A stretch of DNA of 64,000 bases from Myxococcales bacterium (GTDB taxonomy: Bacteria; Myxococcota_A; Polyangia; Haliangiales; Haliangiaceae). The position numbers and the translations under genes are program-made. Numbering within the stretch: position 1 is the stretch's first letter; every line of letters starts with the position of its first letter. The DNA lies in assembly GCA_016717005.1 (NCBI GenBank), contig JADJUF010000022.1:70112-134111 (forward strand). Reading direction: 5' to 3'. Of the stretch, positions 1-10,444 are shown piece by piece. The notes beneath the pieces are model-generated. The model was not told the DNA's origin and did not search any database. It saw only the letters and a program-made list of their open reading frames with translations.

Positions 1-839
1 GCGATCCCGGCGTCGGGCCGCAGCCGCAGCGCCCGCGCGAGGAGCTCGGGGCGGGTCAGGAGCTTGAGCAGCGGCCGCGCCACCGCCGGCTGCCGCGCCG
101 CCACCGCCTCGAGGAACCGGGTCAGCTGGGCGGTCGGGTGCACCGGCAGCCGGGCCCGACCGAGCGCCGCGATCGCCGTGGCCATGCGCACGACCGCGCT
201 GTCGGCCCGCGGCATCGAGCCGTGGCCGGGCTCGCCGGTCCAGCGCGCGCGCACCCAGCACAGGCCCTTCTCCGCGACCTGCACCGGGTAGAACGTGGCG
301 TTGCCGAGGTGGAGCGAGAACCCGCCCGACTCGCCGATCGCGTACTCGGCGCGCACCAGCTCGGGGTGCTGCTCGACCAGGAACCGCGAGCCCAGATCGC
401 ACCCGGCCTCCTCGTCGGCGACGCCGGCGAAGATCACGTCGCGGGCCAGCTGGGGCTTGTCGACCGCGAGCTTGCGCATGATCGCGACGCTCATCGCCGC
501 CATGTTCTTCATGTCGATCGCGCCGCGGCCCCACAGGCAGCCGTCGGCGACCGCGGCCGAGAACGGCGGGTGCGCCCACTTGCTCGGATCGGCCTCGACC
601 ACGTCGAGGTGCGCCGACAGGAGCAGCGGCGCGGCCCGACCGTCGCCGCGGTAGCGGGTCACCAGGTTGGCGCGGGTCGGCGCGCTCTCGAGCACCGTGA
701 CCTCGTAGCCGACCTCGCGCAGCTTGTCGGCCAGGTAGGCCGCGGCCGGGCGCTCGTTGCCGGGCGGGTTGGTCGTGTCCATGCGCAGCAGGGCCGCGCA
801 CATCTCCTCGGCGTCACGCGCGAGCGGCGGTAGCGTCAT
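1..839 (-). CDS. M20 family metallopeptidase (ArgE/DapE/ACY1-like), C-terminus cut by window edge
   Basis: The visible 279 residues form the N-terminal part of a zinc-dependent M20 amidohydrolase. Such enzymes hydrolyse N-acyl amino acids or small peptides in the cytoplasm. The first metal motif is H77-L-D79 in SAHLDVV, the bridging Asp is in GRGAIDMK (D109), and the catalytic and metal-binding Glu pair is ADEEAG (E143, E144). A Gly/His-rich GEPGHGSMP segment, typical of the lid and dimerisation domain, follows. The start is ATG at 837-839, with TATCGT 8 bp upstream and no Shine-Dalgarno. The substrate cannot be told: ArgE, DapE, carboxypeptidase G2 and aminoacylase all share these motifs. 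The start lies inside a 72-bp tandem repeat shared with the end of the upstream gene. Confidence 0.9.
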   Translation of the reverse strand, partial: MTLPPLARDAEEMCAALLRMDTTNPPGNERPAAAYLADKLREVGYEVTVLESAPTRANLVTRYRGDGRAAPLLLSAHLDVVEADPSKWAHPPFSAAVADGCLWGRGAIDMKNMAAMSVAIMRKLAVDKPQLARDVIFAGVADEEAGCDLGSRFLVEQHPELVRAEYAIGESGGFSLHLGNATFYPVQVAEKGLCWVRARWTGEPGHGSMPRADSAVVRMATAIAALGRARLPVHPTAQLTRFLEAVAARQPAVARPLLKLLTRPELLARALRLRPDAGI

Positions 840-1120
840 CGCCGCCGACGATACCCGAACCGGCGCCGATCACACGCCGTCGACGCCCGCATCGAGCGGC
901 GGTCGCGTCATCGCCGCCGACGATACCCGAGCTGGCGCCGGTCACACACCGTCGACGCCCGCGTCGAGCGGCGGGCGCGTCATCGCCGCCGACGATACCC
1001 GAGCTGGCGCCGGTCACACACCGTCGACAGCCCGCGTCGAGCGGCGGGCGCGTCATCGCCGCCGACGATACCCGAGCTGGCGCCGGTCACGCACCGTCGA
1101 CGCCCGCGTCGAGCGGCGCC
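833..1120. repeat. 72-bp tandem repeat (4 copies) joining two genes
   Basis: Four copies with starts at 833, 905, 977 and 1050 (periods 72, 72, 73). On the minus strand each unit contains the 3' end and stop of the lipoprotein gene (LDAGVDG-stop), the intergenic TATCGT element, and the ATG start of the M20 gene. The internal copies therefore read as mini-ORFs of the type MTRPPLDAGVDGV-stop, fusing the start of one gene to the end of the other. This is the geometry expected from tandem duplication of the intergenic junction. Confidence 0.9.
848..853 (-). promoter_or_regulatory. -10-like TATCGT before the M20 gene
   Basis: TATCGT sits 8 bp before the ATG at 839, leaving no room for a ribosome binding site. 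The same hexamer is carried in each copy of the adjacent 72-bp repeat, so the promoter-like element is itself amplified. The promoter role is inferred from position. Confidence 0.4.
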
Positions 1121-1803
1121 GGGGCGTCGATCCCGCCGTCGCCGTCCTCGATCATGCACGGCACGGTCTGATCGAACTGGCAGCTGCACATGCAGTCCGA
1201 CGCGGCCCAGCCGGCGCACCGCGGGCTGACCGTCGTGGTCGTGGTCGCGGTCCGCCCGTCGCTGTCGCGCAGGGTCAGGTCGACCTGCCAGGTCATCGCG
1301 TCGAAGTCCGCCGGGCCCGGCACCGGCCCGCACACCGGCAGGTTGACCTGGTCCTGGGTGCCCGACTCCGGCATCGCCCAGCCGTCGCTGCCGAGCACGA
1401 ACGCCGCCGGCCGCTCCTCGAGCGACAGCACCTGGGTCGCGGTGGTGCCGCGGAGCGCGCCGCTGAGCGACGCGCCGCGCGCGTGGACGTTCTTGGCCCG
1501 CACGCCCACGTAGATCACGTACCCGCCCTGATCGGGCGGCTGGATGTCGACCACCGCGCCGGCGGTCGCGTCGACGACGGCGCCGCCGCGCAGCCCGGTC
1601 GGCGCCAGCTCGAGCGGCAGCGTGCAGTCGCCCAGGCACGCCGACGGCGGGTCGCTGCAGGCCCCCATCCCCAGCGCGACGAGCGCCGCCGCCCCGACGA
1701 TGTTCCGGCCGATCGTCGGGCCCGCTCGATCCGCGGGCCCGCCCCGCGCCGATCGCGCGCGCGCCGCTCGATCGTTCGCCGTCGACGCCCGGCTCAGAAG
1801 CAC
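1087..1803 (-). CDS. Hypothetical lipoprotein with D-A-G tail
   Basis: About 238 residues of unknown function. A hydrophobic stretch ending in ALVALGMGAC is a plausible signal with lipidated Cys. The mature part has paired cysteines (CSDPPSACLGDC near the N-terminus; C-M-C-S-C and C-M near the C-terminus) and ends in IDAPAPLDAGVDGA, the Asp/Ala/Gly-rich tail common in myxobacterial surface lipoproteins. The start is uncertain: the only upstream in-frame start found is GTG at 1801-1803, which gives a long Arg-rich n-region and overlaps the preceding gene by 10 bp. The order suggests co-transcription with the copper monooxygenase homolog. No family was recognised. Confidence 0.6.
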   Translation of the reverse strand: MLLSRASTANDRAARARSARGGPADRAGPTIGRNIVGAAALVALGMGACSDPPSACLGDCTLPLELAPTGLRGGAVVDATAGAVVDIQPPDQGGYVIYVGVRAKNVHARGASLSGALRGTTATQVLSLEERPAAFVLGSDGWAMPESGTQDQVNLPVCGPVPGPADFDAMTWQVDLTLRDSDGRTATTTTTVSPRCAGWAASDCMCSCQFDQTVPCMIEDGDGGIDAPAPLDAGVDGA

Positions 1804-2846
1804 GTCACGTCCTGGGTCTTGGGCCAGTAGTACAGGAACACGTTGCAGTGCTCGCTGGTCTCGACCATCGGCCCGAACGTGTAGCAGCAGTCGTTGGCGT
1901 GCTGCGGATCGAGATCGTTGAGGACGTCGCAGCCCTCGGCCGGCTCGGTCCACTGGTAGTCGCAGGTCCAGTACACGCCGCCGCCCTGCGGCAGCGCCAC
2001 CGCCAGGTTCGTCTCCATGTCGGGCTCGGCCCAGTCCTCGCTCTGGTAGAAGCGGTCGCTGTCGGGCGGGCGCGAGGTCGAGACGCCGTCCCAGGCGAAG
2101 ATCGAGAAGCGCCGACCGCGCGAGTGGAAGTGGCCGTTGGCCGCGGCGACGGTGTGGAGCCCGTCGGGCATGCCGCACGCGCCGCCGTAGGTCGGGCGCG
2201 GGTTCGACGCGCAGATCCGGATGTTCTGCTGGGTCGCGAACAGCGTCCCGAGCTCCTGGGTGTCGCCGTCGGTCGAGCGGTACAGGTTGATGCCGCCGCG
2301 GCCCAGGTACGGCGTGTCCTGGGTGGCGGCGTTGACGTAGTGGATCTGGAGCATCAGCGTCTCGCCCGGCTCGAACCGGGTCGCGACGCCGGCCGGCAGC
2401 GGCCACTCGAGCACCTGCTGATCGATGCTCGACTGCTGGCTGTTGGCGACCAGCGGCCAGTCGGCCCAGTTCGACGACCGCCAGCACTCGCCGGCCTTGA
2501 TCAGGGTGCCCTGGACCGCGCCGAGATCGACCGGCGCGCCGTCCTCGGGCCGCAGCTGCTGCAGCGTCTTGACCCGGAACACGTTCATGTGGTGGCTGCC
2601 GGGGTTGAGCGCGAGCTGCAGCCGATCGACCCAGAGCGCGCCGTCGGGCTGGGCCGGCACCTGGAAGAAGTAGCAGTCCTGGATCTCCTCGCCGGCCGCG
2701 ACCTCGAACTCGGGCGTGCGGATCCACAGGCCCTGGGCCGGCGTCAGCGTGTCGAGGAGCCAGGGCTCGAACGGCGACTGGTTGTCGCCGCACGCCGCGA
2801 GCGCCACGGCGAGCGCCGCCGCGCTCAGGAAGCGAAGGGAAGCCAT
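1794..2846 (-). CDS. Copper type II ascorbate-dependent monooxygenase-like lipoprotein
   Basis: 350 residues with a lipobox (ALAAC, Cys19), so probably an envelope lipoprotein. Copper-site motifs of the PHM/DBH family are visible in order: GSHHMNVF (His85, His86), QIHYVN (His169), NGHFHSRG (His239, His241), and a C-terminal cysteine-rich block ending SEHCNVFLYYWP. In PHM and DBH the residue before that last Cys is the Met ligand of the second copper; here it is His333. That is either a ligand swap or a lineage variant, so hydroxylase activity is not assured. Other Cys residues match the family's disulfide-rich second domain. The start is ATG 2844-2846, which gives a clean signal peptide and lies 7 bp after TACCAT. 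The substrate is unknown. Confidence 0.75.
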   Translation of the reverse strand: MASLRFLSAAALAVALAACGDNQSPFEPWLLDTLTPAQGLWIRTPEFEVAAGEEIQDCYFFQVPAQPDGALWVDRLQLALNPGSHHMNVFRVKTLQQLRPEDGAPVDLGAVQGTLIKAGECWRSSNWADWPLVANSQQSSIDQQVLEWPLPAGVATRFEPGETLMLQIHYVNAATQDTPYLGRGGINLYRSTDGDTQELGTLFATQQNIRICASNPRPTYGGACGMPDGLHTVAAANGHFHSRGRRFSIFAWDGVSTSRPPDSDRFYQSEDWAEPDMETNLAVALPQGGGVYWTCDYQWTEPAEGCDVLNDLDPQHANDCCYTFGPMVETSEHCNVFLYYWPKTQDVTCF

Positions 2847-2853
2847 GGCGCCG

Positions 2854-2859
2854 ATGGTA
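2854..2859 (-). promoter_or_regulatory. -10-like TACCAT before the monooxygenase-like gene
   Basis: TACCAT lies 7 bp before the ATG at 2846 with no Shine-Dalgarno between, fitting the TAnnnT leaderless pattern seen at other starts in this window. Confidence 0.4.
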
Positions 2860-3024
2860 GCGCCCCGCCGCCGCCGCCGCGCCCTCGACCTCGCGGGTTC
2901 GCGCGTCGGTGCGAGCCCCATCACGTCCACGCTCAGGTTTCTGAGGCGCCTCGGACCGCCGCCGTCGGGTTTCCGAGGCGCCCGCGGCCGCTCGGGCTCC
3001 GACCGGATGATCCTGAACCGGAGC

Positions 3025-4848
<1,824 letters not shown>

Positions 4849-4906
4849 CGGGAACTCCTCCGGTCGGCGTGCGGGGGTCGGATCGTCGGGATGCGCGATC
4901 CGAGAG

Positions 4907-4924
4907 TGAATGAACCGTCATTCA
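4907..4924. promoter_or_regulatory. FadR/TetR-type operator TGAATGA-N4-TCATTCA
   Basis: Perfect inverted repeat TGAATGA ACCG TCATTCA, 58 bp upstream of the acyl-CoA dehydrogenase start, in one of the few AT-rich spots of the region. The half-sites and 4-bp spacing equal those of the Bacillus FadR (TetR family) box that represses fatty-acid degradation genes. The regulator itself is not in the window. Confidence 0.75.
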
Positions 4925-5057
4925 TTTATGGCCGACGCGCCGCGTCGCGTCAAGCGCCGTCGGTGCGGTCCGACGCCGCGCTCCCCCGCCAGGCCCACCG
5001 CGCGGCCACCCCCTGATAACTACAGAGATTTCAGGCTCTTGCAGACGCTGATCGACG

Positions 5058-6284
5058 TCAGCGCGCGAACCGGGCGATCGTGCCGCTGCGGTCGAGGGTC
5101 AGCGCGCCAGCCGAGGTGAGCTCGATCTGGACCAGCGCGTGCCTGCTGGCGGACAGCCCGACCGCGAACTCGCCGAGGTCGCGCTCGCGCAGCGAGGCGC
5201 CGGCGCGCACGTACCAGCGGGCGTGGCCGTCGACGGTGAGGATCGCGCCGCCGGCCGCGGCCGCGATCACGCGGTCGTCGTCGCGCAGGCGGTGCTGCGC
5301 CACCTCCGCGATCGTGCCGGCGCTGACGTCGACGATCGTCACCGCGCTGGGTAGCGCCAGCACCACCGCCGAGCCGTCGAGCGGCGCCACGAGGGCGTGC
5401 CCGCCGGTCGGCTGGCGCCACGACACGGTGCCCGCGCGGTGGTCGATCGCGCGGATCGAGGCGGCGTCGGCCACGATCAGTCGCGCGCCGGCCCAGGCCC
5501 ACGTCGCCGGCGCCACGATCGGCTCCTCCCACCGGGTCTCGCCGGTGGCCGCGTCGATCGCGACCACGGTGCGATCGCCGTCGACGACCAGGTACATGCC
5601 GTCGCGGTGGCCGGTGCGCTGGGCCACGGCCGTGGCCTCGTAGGGCCGCGACGTCGGCGACGGCGTCAGCCGCCGCTCCCACCGCAGCGCGCCGGTCGCG
5701 AGATCGAACGCGCGCAGCTCGTCGCGCTCGGCCGAGCGCGTGATCACGACGCCGTCCCCGACCGACAGCTGGGTGGCGGGATCGAGATCGTCGGCCCGCC
5801 AGGCCAGCGCCCCGGTGGCGCGGTCGATCGCGACGACGCGCGCGTGCCGTGACAGCAGGTACAGCCGGGTCGCGTCGACGACCGGCGTGTGATCGATCGT
5901 GAAGGCCTCGAACGGCTCGACGTCCGGCACCAGCCGCGACCAGCGGATCGCCCCGTCGGCGGCGGCGACCGCCGCGACGTGCCCGCCCTGGGCCAGGTAG
6001 ATCGTCTGGCCGGCGCGATCGGCGACCGTCAGGACCCCCGACAGCGCGCTGGTCAGCATGAAGTCGGGCGTCGGGGTCTCCCAGGACGGGTCGCCGTTGG
6101 CCACGCGGAAGGCCCGCAGCGCGTTGGGGGCCTCGCCCGGGGCGGGCAAGGTCACCACGTCGCCGGCCAGCGCCAGGCGACTCGACGATGGCGCCGAGGT
6201 CGTCGCGCTCCAGTCCGATCGTGCTCGATTCATGACGTACACCCTGCGCTCGAGGTCGTGGCCGCGGCCGGCACCTCGTGCCAC
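5058..6284 (-). CDS. PQQ-like beta-propeller repeat protein
   Basis: 408 residues made of repeated beta-propeller blades of the PQQ/BamB type: VVAIDRATGALAWRADD, LRAFDLATGALRWERRL, VVAIDAATGETRWEEP and IRAIDHRAGTVSWRQP all follow the A-x-D-x-x-T-G-x-x-x-W pattern. There is no clear signal peptide, unlike BamB or quinoprotein dehydrogenases, and no dehydrogenase catalytic motif, so a scaffolding or binding role is more likely than an enzyme. The start is GTG 6282-6284 with TAGGGT 13 bp upstream (6298-6303); ATG 6231-6233 is an alternative that shortens the protein by 17 residues. A short inverted repeat (CGCTGA/TCAGCG) overlaps the stop codon. Confidence 0.75.
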   Translation of the reverse strand: MARGAGRGHDLERRVYVMNRARSDWSATTSAPSSSRLALAGDVVTLPAPGEAPNALRAFRVANGDPSWETPTPDFMLTSALSGVLTVADRAGQTIYLAQGGHVAAVAAADGAIRWSRLVPDVEPFEAFTIDHTPVVDATRLYLLSRHARVVAIDRATGALAWRADDLDPATQLSVGDGVVITRSAERDELRAFDLATGALRWERRLTPSPTSRPYEATAVAQRTGHRDGMYLVVDGDRTVVAIDAATGETRWEEPIVAPATWAWAGARLIVADAASIRAIDHRAGTVSWRQPTGGHALVAPLDGSAVVLALPSAVTIVDVSAGTIAEVAQHRLRDDDRVIAAAAGGAILTVDGHARWYVRAGASLRERDLGEFAVGLSASRHALVQIELTSAGALTLDRSGTIARFAR

Positions 6285-6341
6285 GCCGCGCGCGCCGACC
6301 CTACCACCGCCGCGCCCGCCGACCGAGCGTGTTGGCGCGCC

Positions 6342-8327
6342 TTACCGCAAGATCGCGTTGATCAGCACCGTCGGATCGATCGAGCCGACGTAGTCCATGA
6401 TCTTGTCGACGATCGCCCCGGCGTAGGCCTGGATCATGGCCGTGTAGTGCCCCAGCGTCGACAGCGCCGACGCGATCGCGGCCTGGACCGCCTCCCGGAC
6501 CTTCTCCTTGAGGGCGTCGGTCGCCGACGCGACGGTGTCCTTGACCGAGTTGATGGCGTTCTGCTTGACCTGGGCGCGGTAGGTCGGGTTCATCGTCGCC
6601 CAGTGCCAGTCGCGGGCCCCGCCCGGGGTGGTGCCCTCGTTCTTGGTCGCGTCGGTCATCTGGGGCAGGCGGCTGGTGATCGGCGCCAGCGAGATGAACG
6701 GCATGACCTCGCGGGTGGCGTTGGCGGCGCCCTTCTTGGCGACGCCGGCCGCGTGGAGCTGGTGCATGTGCGTGGCCGAGGCGGTGCTGGCGGCGATCGC
6801 GATCTTCTCGTTCTCCGCGGAGCCGGCCAGGTTGTGGTCGCCCTTCGACACCCAGTGCTCGCCGGCGTCGTTGAAGGCCTCGACCCCGTGCTCGTTGTCG
6901 TAGTCGTGGAGCACCTTGGCCGAGAAGCCGGCGACGCTCGACGCGATGGCCTCGCCGATCTGATCGGCGACCGGGTTGAGCTTGGCGCGGATCGCGGTCT
7001 TCATCGCGACCAGGCTGATCGACATCGCCGGGATCTGATCGCCGACCCAGCCGGTCACGCCGCGGACCATCGCCGGCGACGCCGCCGCGATCCCCTGGCG
7101 GATCCACGAGGTCACGTCGAGCGAGTTCGGGATCGGATCGACCAGCTTGCCGACCTCGGCCCGGGCCGCGGCCTTGAAGACGCGCTTGTACTCCTCGGCC
7201 ATGGCCGTGCGCGGCGTGCGCATGTGGCCGGCGGCGAACGCGTCGGTCAGGTAGTGGAGCGCGCCCGCGTCCATCGCCACCGCCGCGCCGCCGAACGGCT
7301 TGCCCTGCATGCCGTCGAGGAACGCGCGCTGGCCGGCCGACAGGTGCATCGTCAGCCACTGACCGATGTTCATGCCGAACTTGCCCTTGGCCGCGTCGAT
7401 CTCGGGCTTGTAGGCGGCGTTCATCGTGGCGGCGCCGTCGAACAGCGCGTCGCTGTCGGCGCTCTGATCCGAGAAGTGATTGAAGTTGGCCGACGCCAGC
7501 CCCAGGTACTCCGTCGCCCGGGCGCCGCGGCCCGCCAGCATGATCGGCCCGTTCGAGTCGGGCTCGGGGTTGTTCGCGGGATCGCGCAGGTGGGCCGCGC
7601 GCAGGCGCCCCTCGCGCTGGAGGATGCCGTAGTACTCCATGATCAGCGCGGGGTTGGACGTGCAGGTGCGCTCGAGCTCGGCCCAGGTACCGAAGAAGTC
7701 GCCCTGCATCGCGGTGAACGCGCCGGCCGGGAGCGTGACCCCGCCGACCGTCACCTGCTGGTCGTTGTAGGCGGCGTTGCCGAGGTCCATGTGCTCGGCG
7801 CCCTCGAAGCACATGATCGACTCGGCGCCGACCTGGCTCACCTTGGCCGGCGCGCCGATCATGATCGCGGCCGCGGCCTGATCGGCGTCGACCTCGTGGG
7901 CGCTGCCGCGGGCGCCGCGCTCGGACAGCATCGCCACGCCCGGCGCCGCGCCCTGCTGCTGCGCGACGTGGGCCAGCTCGTGGGCCATGACCGGGTTGGC
8001 GCTGTTGGAGGCGCCGGCGCCGAGCACGACGTCGGAGCCGTGCGCGAACGCCCGCGAACCCAGCTGGCTGTTGGCGGCGCTGGCCTGCTCGCCCTGGTGG
8101 ACGCGGACGCCGCCGAGATCGACGCCGAGCGACTGCTCGGCCCGGCCGCGCATGCCGCTGTCGAGCGGGCTGGCCTCGCTGCCACCGGCGAGGAAGCCGT
8201 CGAGGCGGAGGTCCTGGGCCTGGCCGCGCTGCGCCGCCGCGCTGTCCGCGTCGGCGGTGGGCGCCTGCTCGGCGGTGACGGGCGCCTCGTGGCCTGATTC
8301 GCGCGCGCGTGCTTCAGCGGTCTGCAT
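6342..8327 (-). CDS. eCIS core domain (DUF4157) protein with phospholipase/nuclease-like motif
   Basis: 661 residues. The N-terminal DUF4157 domain is clear: RAEQSLGVDLGGVRVHQG, then FAHGSDVVLG, then AHELAHVAQQ with the HExxH-type zinc motif at 116-120. This domain marks proteins associated with extracellular contractile injection systems. Further on, FNHFSDQ (about 282-288) and HYLTDAFAAGHMR (358-370) resemble the His/Asp metal-binding helices of zinc-dependent phospholipase C/P1-nuclease folds, so a toxin-type effector is plausible. The C-terminus is Ala-rich and helical. A Shine-Dalgarno (GGGGGAG) precedes the ATG. The gene is divergent, across about 47 bp, from an eCIS-type AAA ATPase. 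No sheath, tube or baseplate gene is in the window. Effector activity is inference. Confidence 0.85.
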   Translation of the reverse strand: MQTAEARARESGHEAPVTAEQAPTADADSAAAQRGQAQDLRLDGFLAGGSEASPLDSGMRGRAEQSLGVDLGGVRVHQGEQASAANSQLGSRAFAHGSDVVLGAGASNSANPVMAHELAHVAQQQGAAPGVAMLSERGARGSAHEVDADQAAAAIMIGAPAKVSQVGAESIMCFEGAEHMDLGNAAYNDQQVTVGGVTLPAGAFTAMQGDFFGTWAELERTCTSNPALIMEYYGILQREGRLRAAHLRDPANNPEPDSNGPIMLAGRGARATEYLGLASANFNHFSDQSADSDALFDGAATMNAAYKPEIDAAKGKFGMNIGQWLTMHLSAGQRAFLDGMQGKPFGGAAVAMDAGALHYLTDAFAAGHMRTPRTAMAEEYKRVFKAAARAEVGKLVDPIPNSLDVTSWIRQGIAAASPAMVRGVTGWVGDQIPAMSISLVAMKTAIRAKLNPVADQIGEAIASSVAGFSAKVLHDYDNEHGVEAFNDAGEHWVSKGDHNLAGSAENEKIAIAASTASATHMHQLHAAGVAKKGAANATREVMPFISLAPITSRLPQMTDATKNEGTTPGGARDWHWATMNPTYRAQVKQNAINSVKDTVASATDALKEKVREAVQAAIASALSTLGHYTAMIQAYAGAIVDKIMDYVGSIDPTVLINAILR

Positions 8328-8361
8328 GTCGTGGCTCCCCCCGCGGACGTTCAGAACAGCG

Positions 8362-8367
8362 TAGCAT
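8362..8367 (+). promoter_or_regulatory. -10-like TAGCAT deciding the AAA ATPase start
   Basis: TAGCAT 7 bp before ATG 8375. It overlaps the alternative ATG 8366, which argues for the inner start. It lies in the short gap shared with the divergent DUF4157 gene. Confidence 0.4.
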
Positions 8368-8374
8368 GGCGGAG

Positions 8375-10444
8375 ATGGCCACCGACGCGTTCGTGCTGGC
8401 GGCGCTCAAGGGCTACGTCGCACGCCACGGCCACCGCCTGGTCCAGGCCGACGGCCGCTTGTCGGACCTCTTCGTCAGCCTGGGCGAGGCCCGCAACCTG
8501 ATCGGCCTGCCGATGACGCCGCCGGGCCGCGTGGCCCAGCGGGCCGGCTGGCCGTCGCTCGAGGAGACCACGGTCGAGCTCGCCGCCGCCCGCGCGCAGC
8601 TCGATCGCGCCGGCGGCACGATCGCCCGGCTGCGCAAGGTGTTCGGCCTCGACGACGAGGAGGTCCGGCTGCTCGTGGTCGCGGCGGCGCCGTACCAGTC
8701 GGTCGACGTCGGCCGCCTGTACACGTTCGCGCAGGCCGACTTCACGCTCAAGCGCCCGACCGTCGGCTTCCTGGCCGAGCTGGTGGCCGAGCTGCCCGGC
8801 GAGGTCGCGGGGCTGGTGCGGCGGCTGCGCCCCGACGCGCCGCTCGTGCAGCATCGGCTCGTCCGCGTCGACGCGCCGACGGGCTGGGGCGCCGACGCGC
8901 CGCTGCTCGCCGCCGCGGTGTCGGTCCCGACCCGCGTGCTCGACGAGCTCGCCGGCTTCGACGCCACCCTGCCCCCGCACCTCGCGGCGCTCGCCGAGGT
9001 CGAGCCGGTCGACTGGCCCGGCCCCGACGATCTCATCATCGATCCCCGGGTCGTCGCCGCGGTCGCGGCCGGGGTCGCGGCGCCGCGGCCGCGCATGGTC
9101 GTGTCGGGCCCGCGCGGCGCCGGACGCCGCTCGGTGATCTGCAGCCTGGCGCGCCACGGCCTGCGCGCCGGGGTCGTCTCGGTCGATCTGGCGGCGCTCG
9201 CCGACGATCGGCTCGGCGCCCTCGATCAGCTGGCCGAGCTGGCGCGCGAGGCCACGCTGCTCGGCGCGGTGCTGCACCTGCGCGCCGACGCCTGGGTCGA
9301 CGCGCCCGAGCGGGTCGCGCGCGCGACGCTGGGCCTGCGCAGCCTGTTCGCCCATCACCGCGGCGGCATCATGATCACCTGCGACCGCTCGACCGGACCG
9401 ATCCACGCGATCGCGCCGGGGCTGCACGAGGTCGCGCTGCCGCCGCTGCCGCCGTTCGAGCAGCGGCGGGCCTGGGCTCACGCGCTGGCGTCCTACGCCG
9501 ACGGCGCCGCGCTCGAGGCCCGCCTGGCCGATCGCTTCAACCTGACCCCGGGCCTGATGATCCGCGCGGTGCGCGAGGCCGCGAGCCGCGGCGGCGGCCA
9601 GGTGACCGCGCCGGCGATCATCCACGCGGTCCGGCGCCAGGCCGATCACGCGCTGTCGGAGGTGGCCGAGCCGTTCGCGACCACGCTGACCTGGGACGAC
9701 GTGGTCCTGCCCGACGACGTGTCCGACGCGATCATCGACATCCTCAGCCACGCCAAGCACCGGGCCCAGGTGTTCGATGGCTGGGGCTTCCGCCGCAAGG
9801 TCTCGTACGGGCGCGGGCTGTCGTGCCTGTTCTCGGGCCCGCCCGGCACCGGCAAGACCATGGTCGCGGCGGTGCTGGCCCAGACGCTCGAGCGCGAGCT
9901 CTACCGGATCGATCTGTCGCGCGTGACCTCGAAGTGGGTCGGCGAGACCGAGAAGAACCTGGCGCGGGTGTTCGACGAGGCCGAGCGGGCCCAGGTGATC
10001 CTGCTGTTCGACGAGGCCGACAGCCTGTTCAGCGCCCGCACCGACGTGAAGAGCGCCAACGATCGCTTCGCCAACAACGAGATCAACTACCTCCTCCAGC
10101 GCATGGAGGCCTACGACGGCATGACGATCCTGACGACCAACCTCGACGCCGCGATCGATCCGGCGTTCCGGCGCCGGATCAAGTTCCGCGTCACGTTCCC
10201 GATGCCCGAGGCGGCCCAGCGCGCGATGCTCTGGCAGTCGATGCTGCCGCCGAGCGCGCCGGTCGAGGCCGGGCTCGAGTTCGACGAGCTCGGCACGCGC
10301 TACGAGCTGTCGGGCGGCAGCATCAAGAACGCGGTGCTGCGGGCCGCGTTCCTCGCCGCCGACGCCGGCACCGTGATCACCGCCGAGCACCTGCGGCGCG
10401 CGGCCGTGGCCGAGGTCGAGGAGATGGGCCGGCTGGTCCAGTGA
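8375..10444 (+). CDS. AAA+ ATPase, eCIS/Afp15-like
   Basis: 689 residues. The C-terminal AAA+ module has Walker A GPPGTGKT (488-495), Walker B LLFDEAD (543-549), sensor-1 in ILTTN and an arginine-finger region (FRRRIKF). Around residues 244-253 there is a degenerate first nucleotide-binding site, SGPRGAGRRS, lacking the canonical GKS/T, so this is a two-module ATPase with one active ring. Such ATPases (Afp15 type) accompany eCIS loci and probably act in assembly or recycling. The start was set at ATG 8375 because TAGCAT (8362-8367) lies 7 bp upstream; ATG 8366 in the same frame overlaps that element. The last 27 bp of the gene, including the stop, are repeated three times downstream. Confidence 0.85.
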   Translation: MATDAFVLAALKGYVARHGHRLVQADGRLSDLFVSLGEARNLIGLPMTPPGRVAQRAGWPSLEETTVELAAARAQLDRAGGTIARLRKVFGLDDEEVRLLVVAAAPYQSVDVGRLYTFAQADFTLKRPTVGFLAELVAELPGEVAGLVRRLRPDAPLVQHRLVRVDAPTGWGADAPLLAAAVSVPTRVLDELAGFDATLPPHLAALAEVEPVDWPGPDDLIIDPRVVAAVAAGVAAPRPRMVVSGPRGAGRRSVICSLARHGLRAGVVSVDLAALADDRLGALDQLAELAREATLLGAVLHLRADAWVDAPERVARATLGLRSLFAHHRGGIMITCDRSTGPIHAIAPGLHEVALPPLPPFEQRRAWAHALASYADGAALEARLADRFNLTPGLMIRAVREAASRGGGQVTAPAIIHAVRRQADHALSEVAEPFATTLTWDDVVLPDDVSDAIIDILSHAKHRAQVFDGWGFRRKVSYGRGLSCLFSGPPGTGKTMVAAVLAQTLERELYRIDLSRVTSKWVGETEKNLARVFDEAERAQVILLFDEADSLFSARTDVKSANDRFANNEINYLLQRMEAYDGMTILTTNLDAAIDPAFRRRIKFRVTFPMPEAAQRAMLWQSMLPPSAPVEAGLEFDELGTRYELSGGSIKNAVLRAAFLAADAGTVITAEHLRRAAVAEVEEMGRLVQ

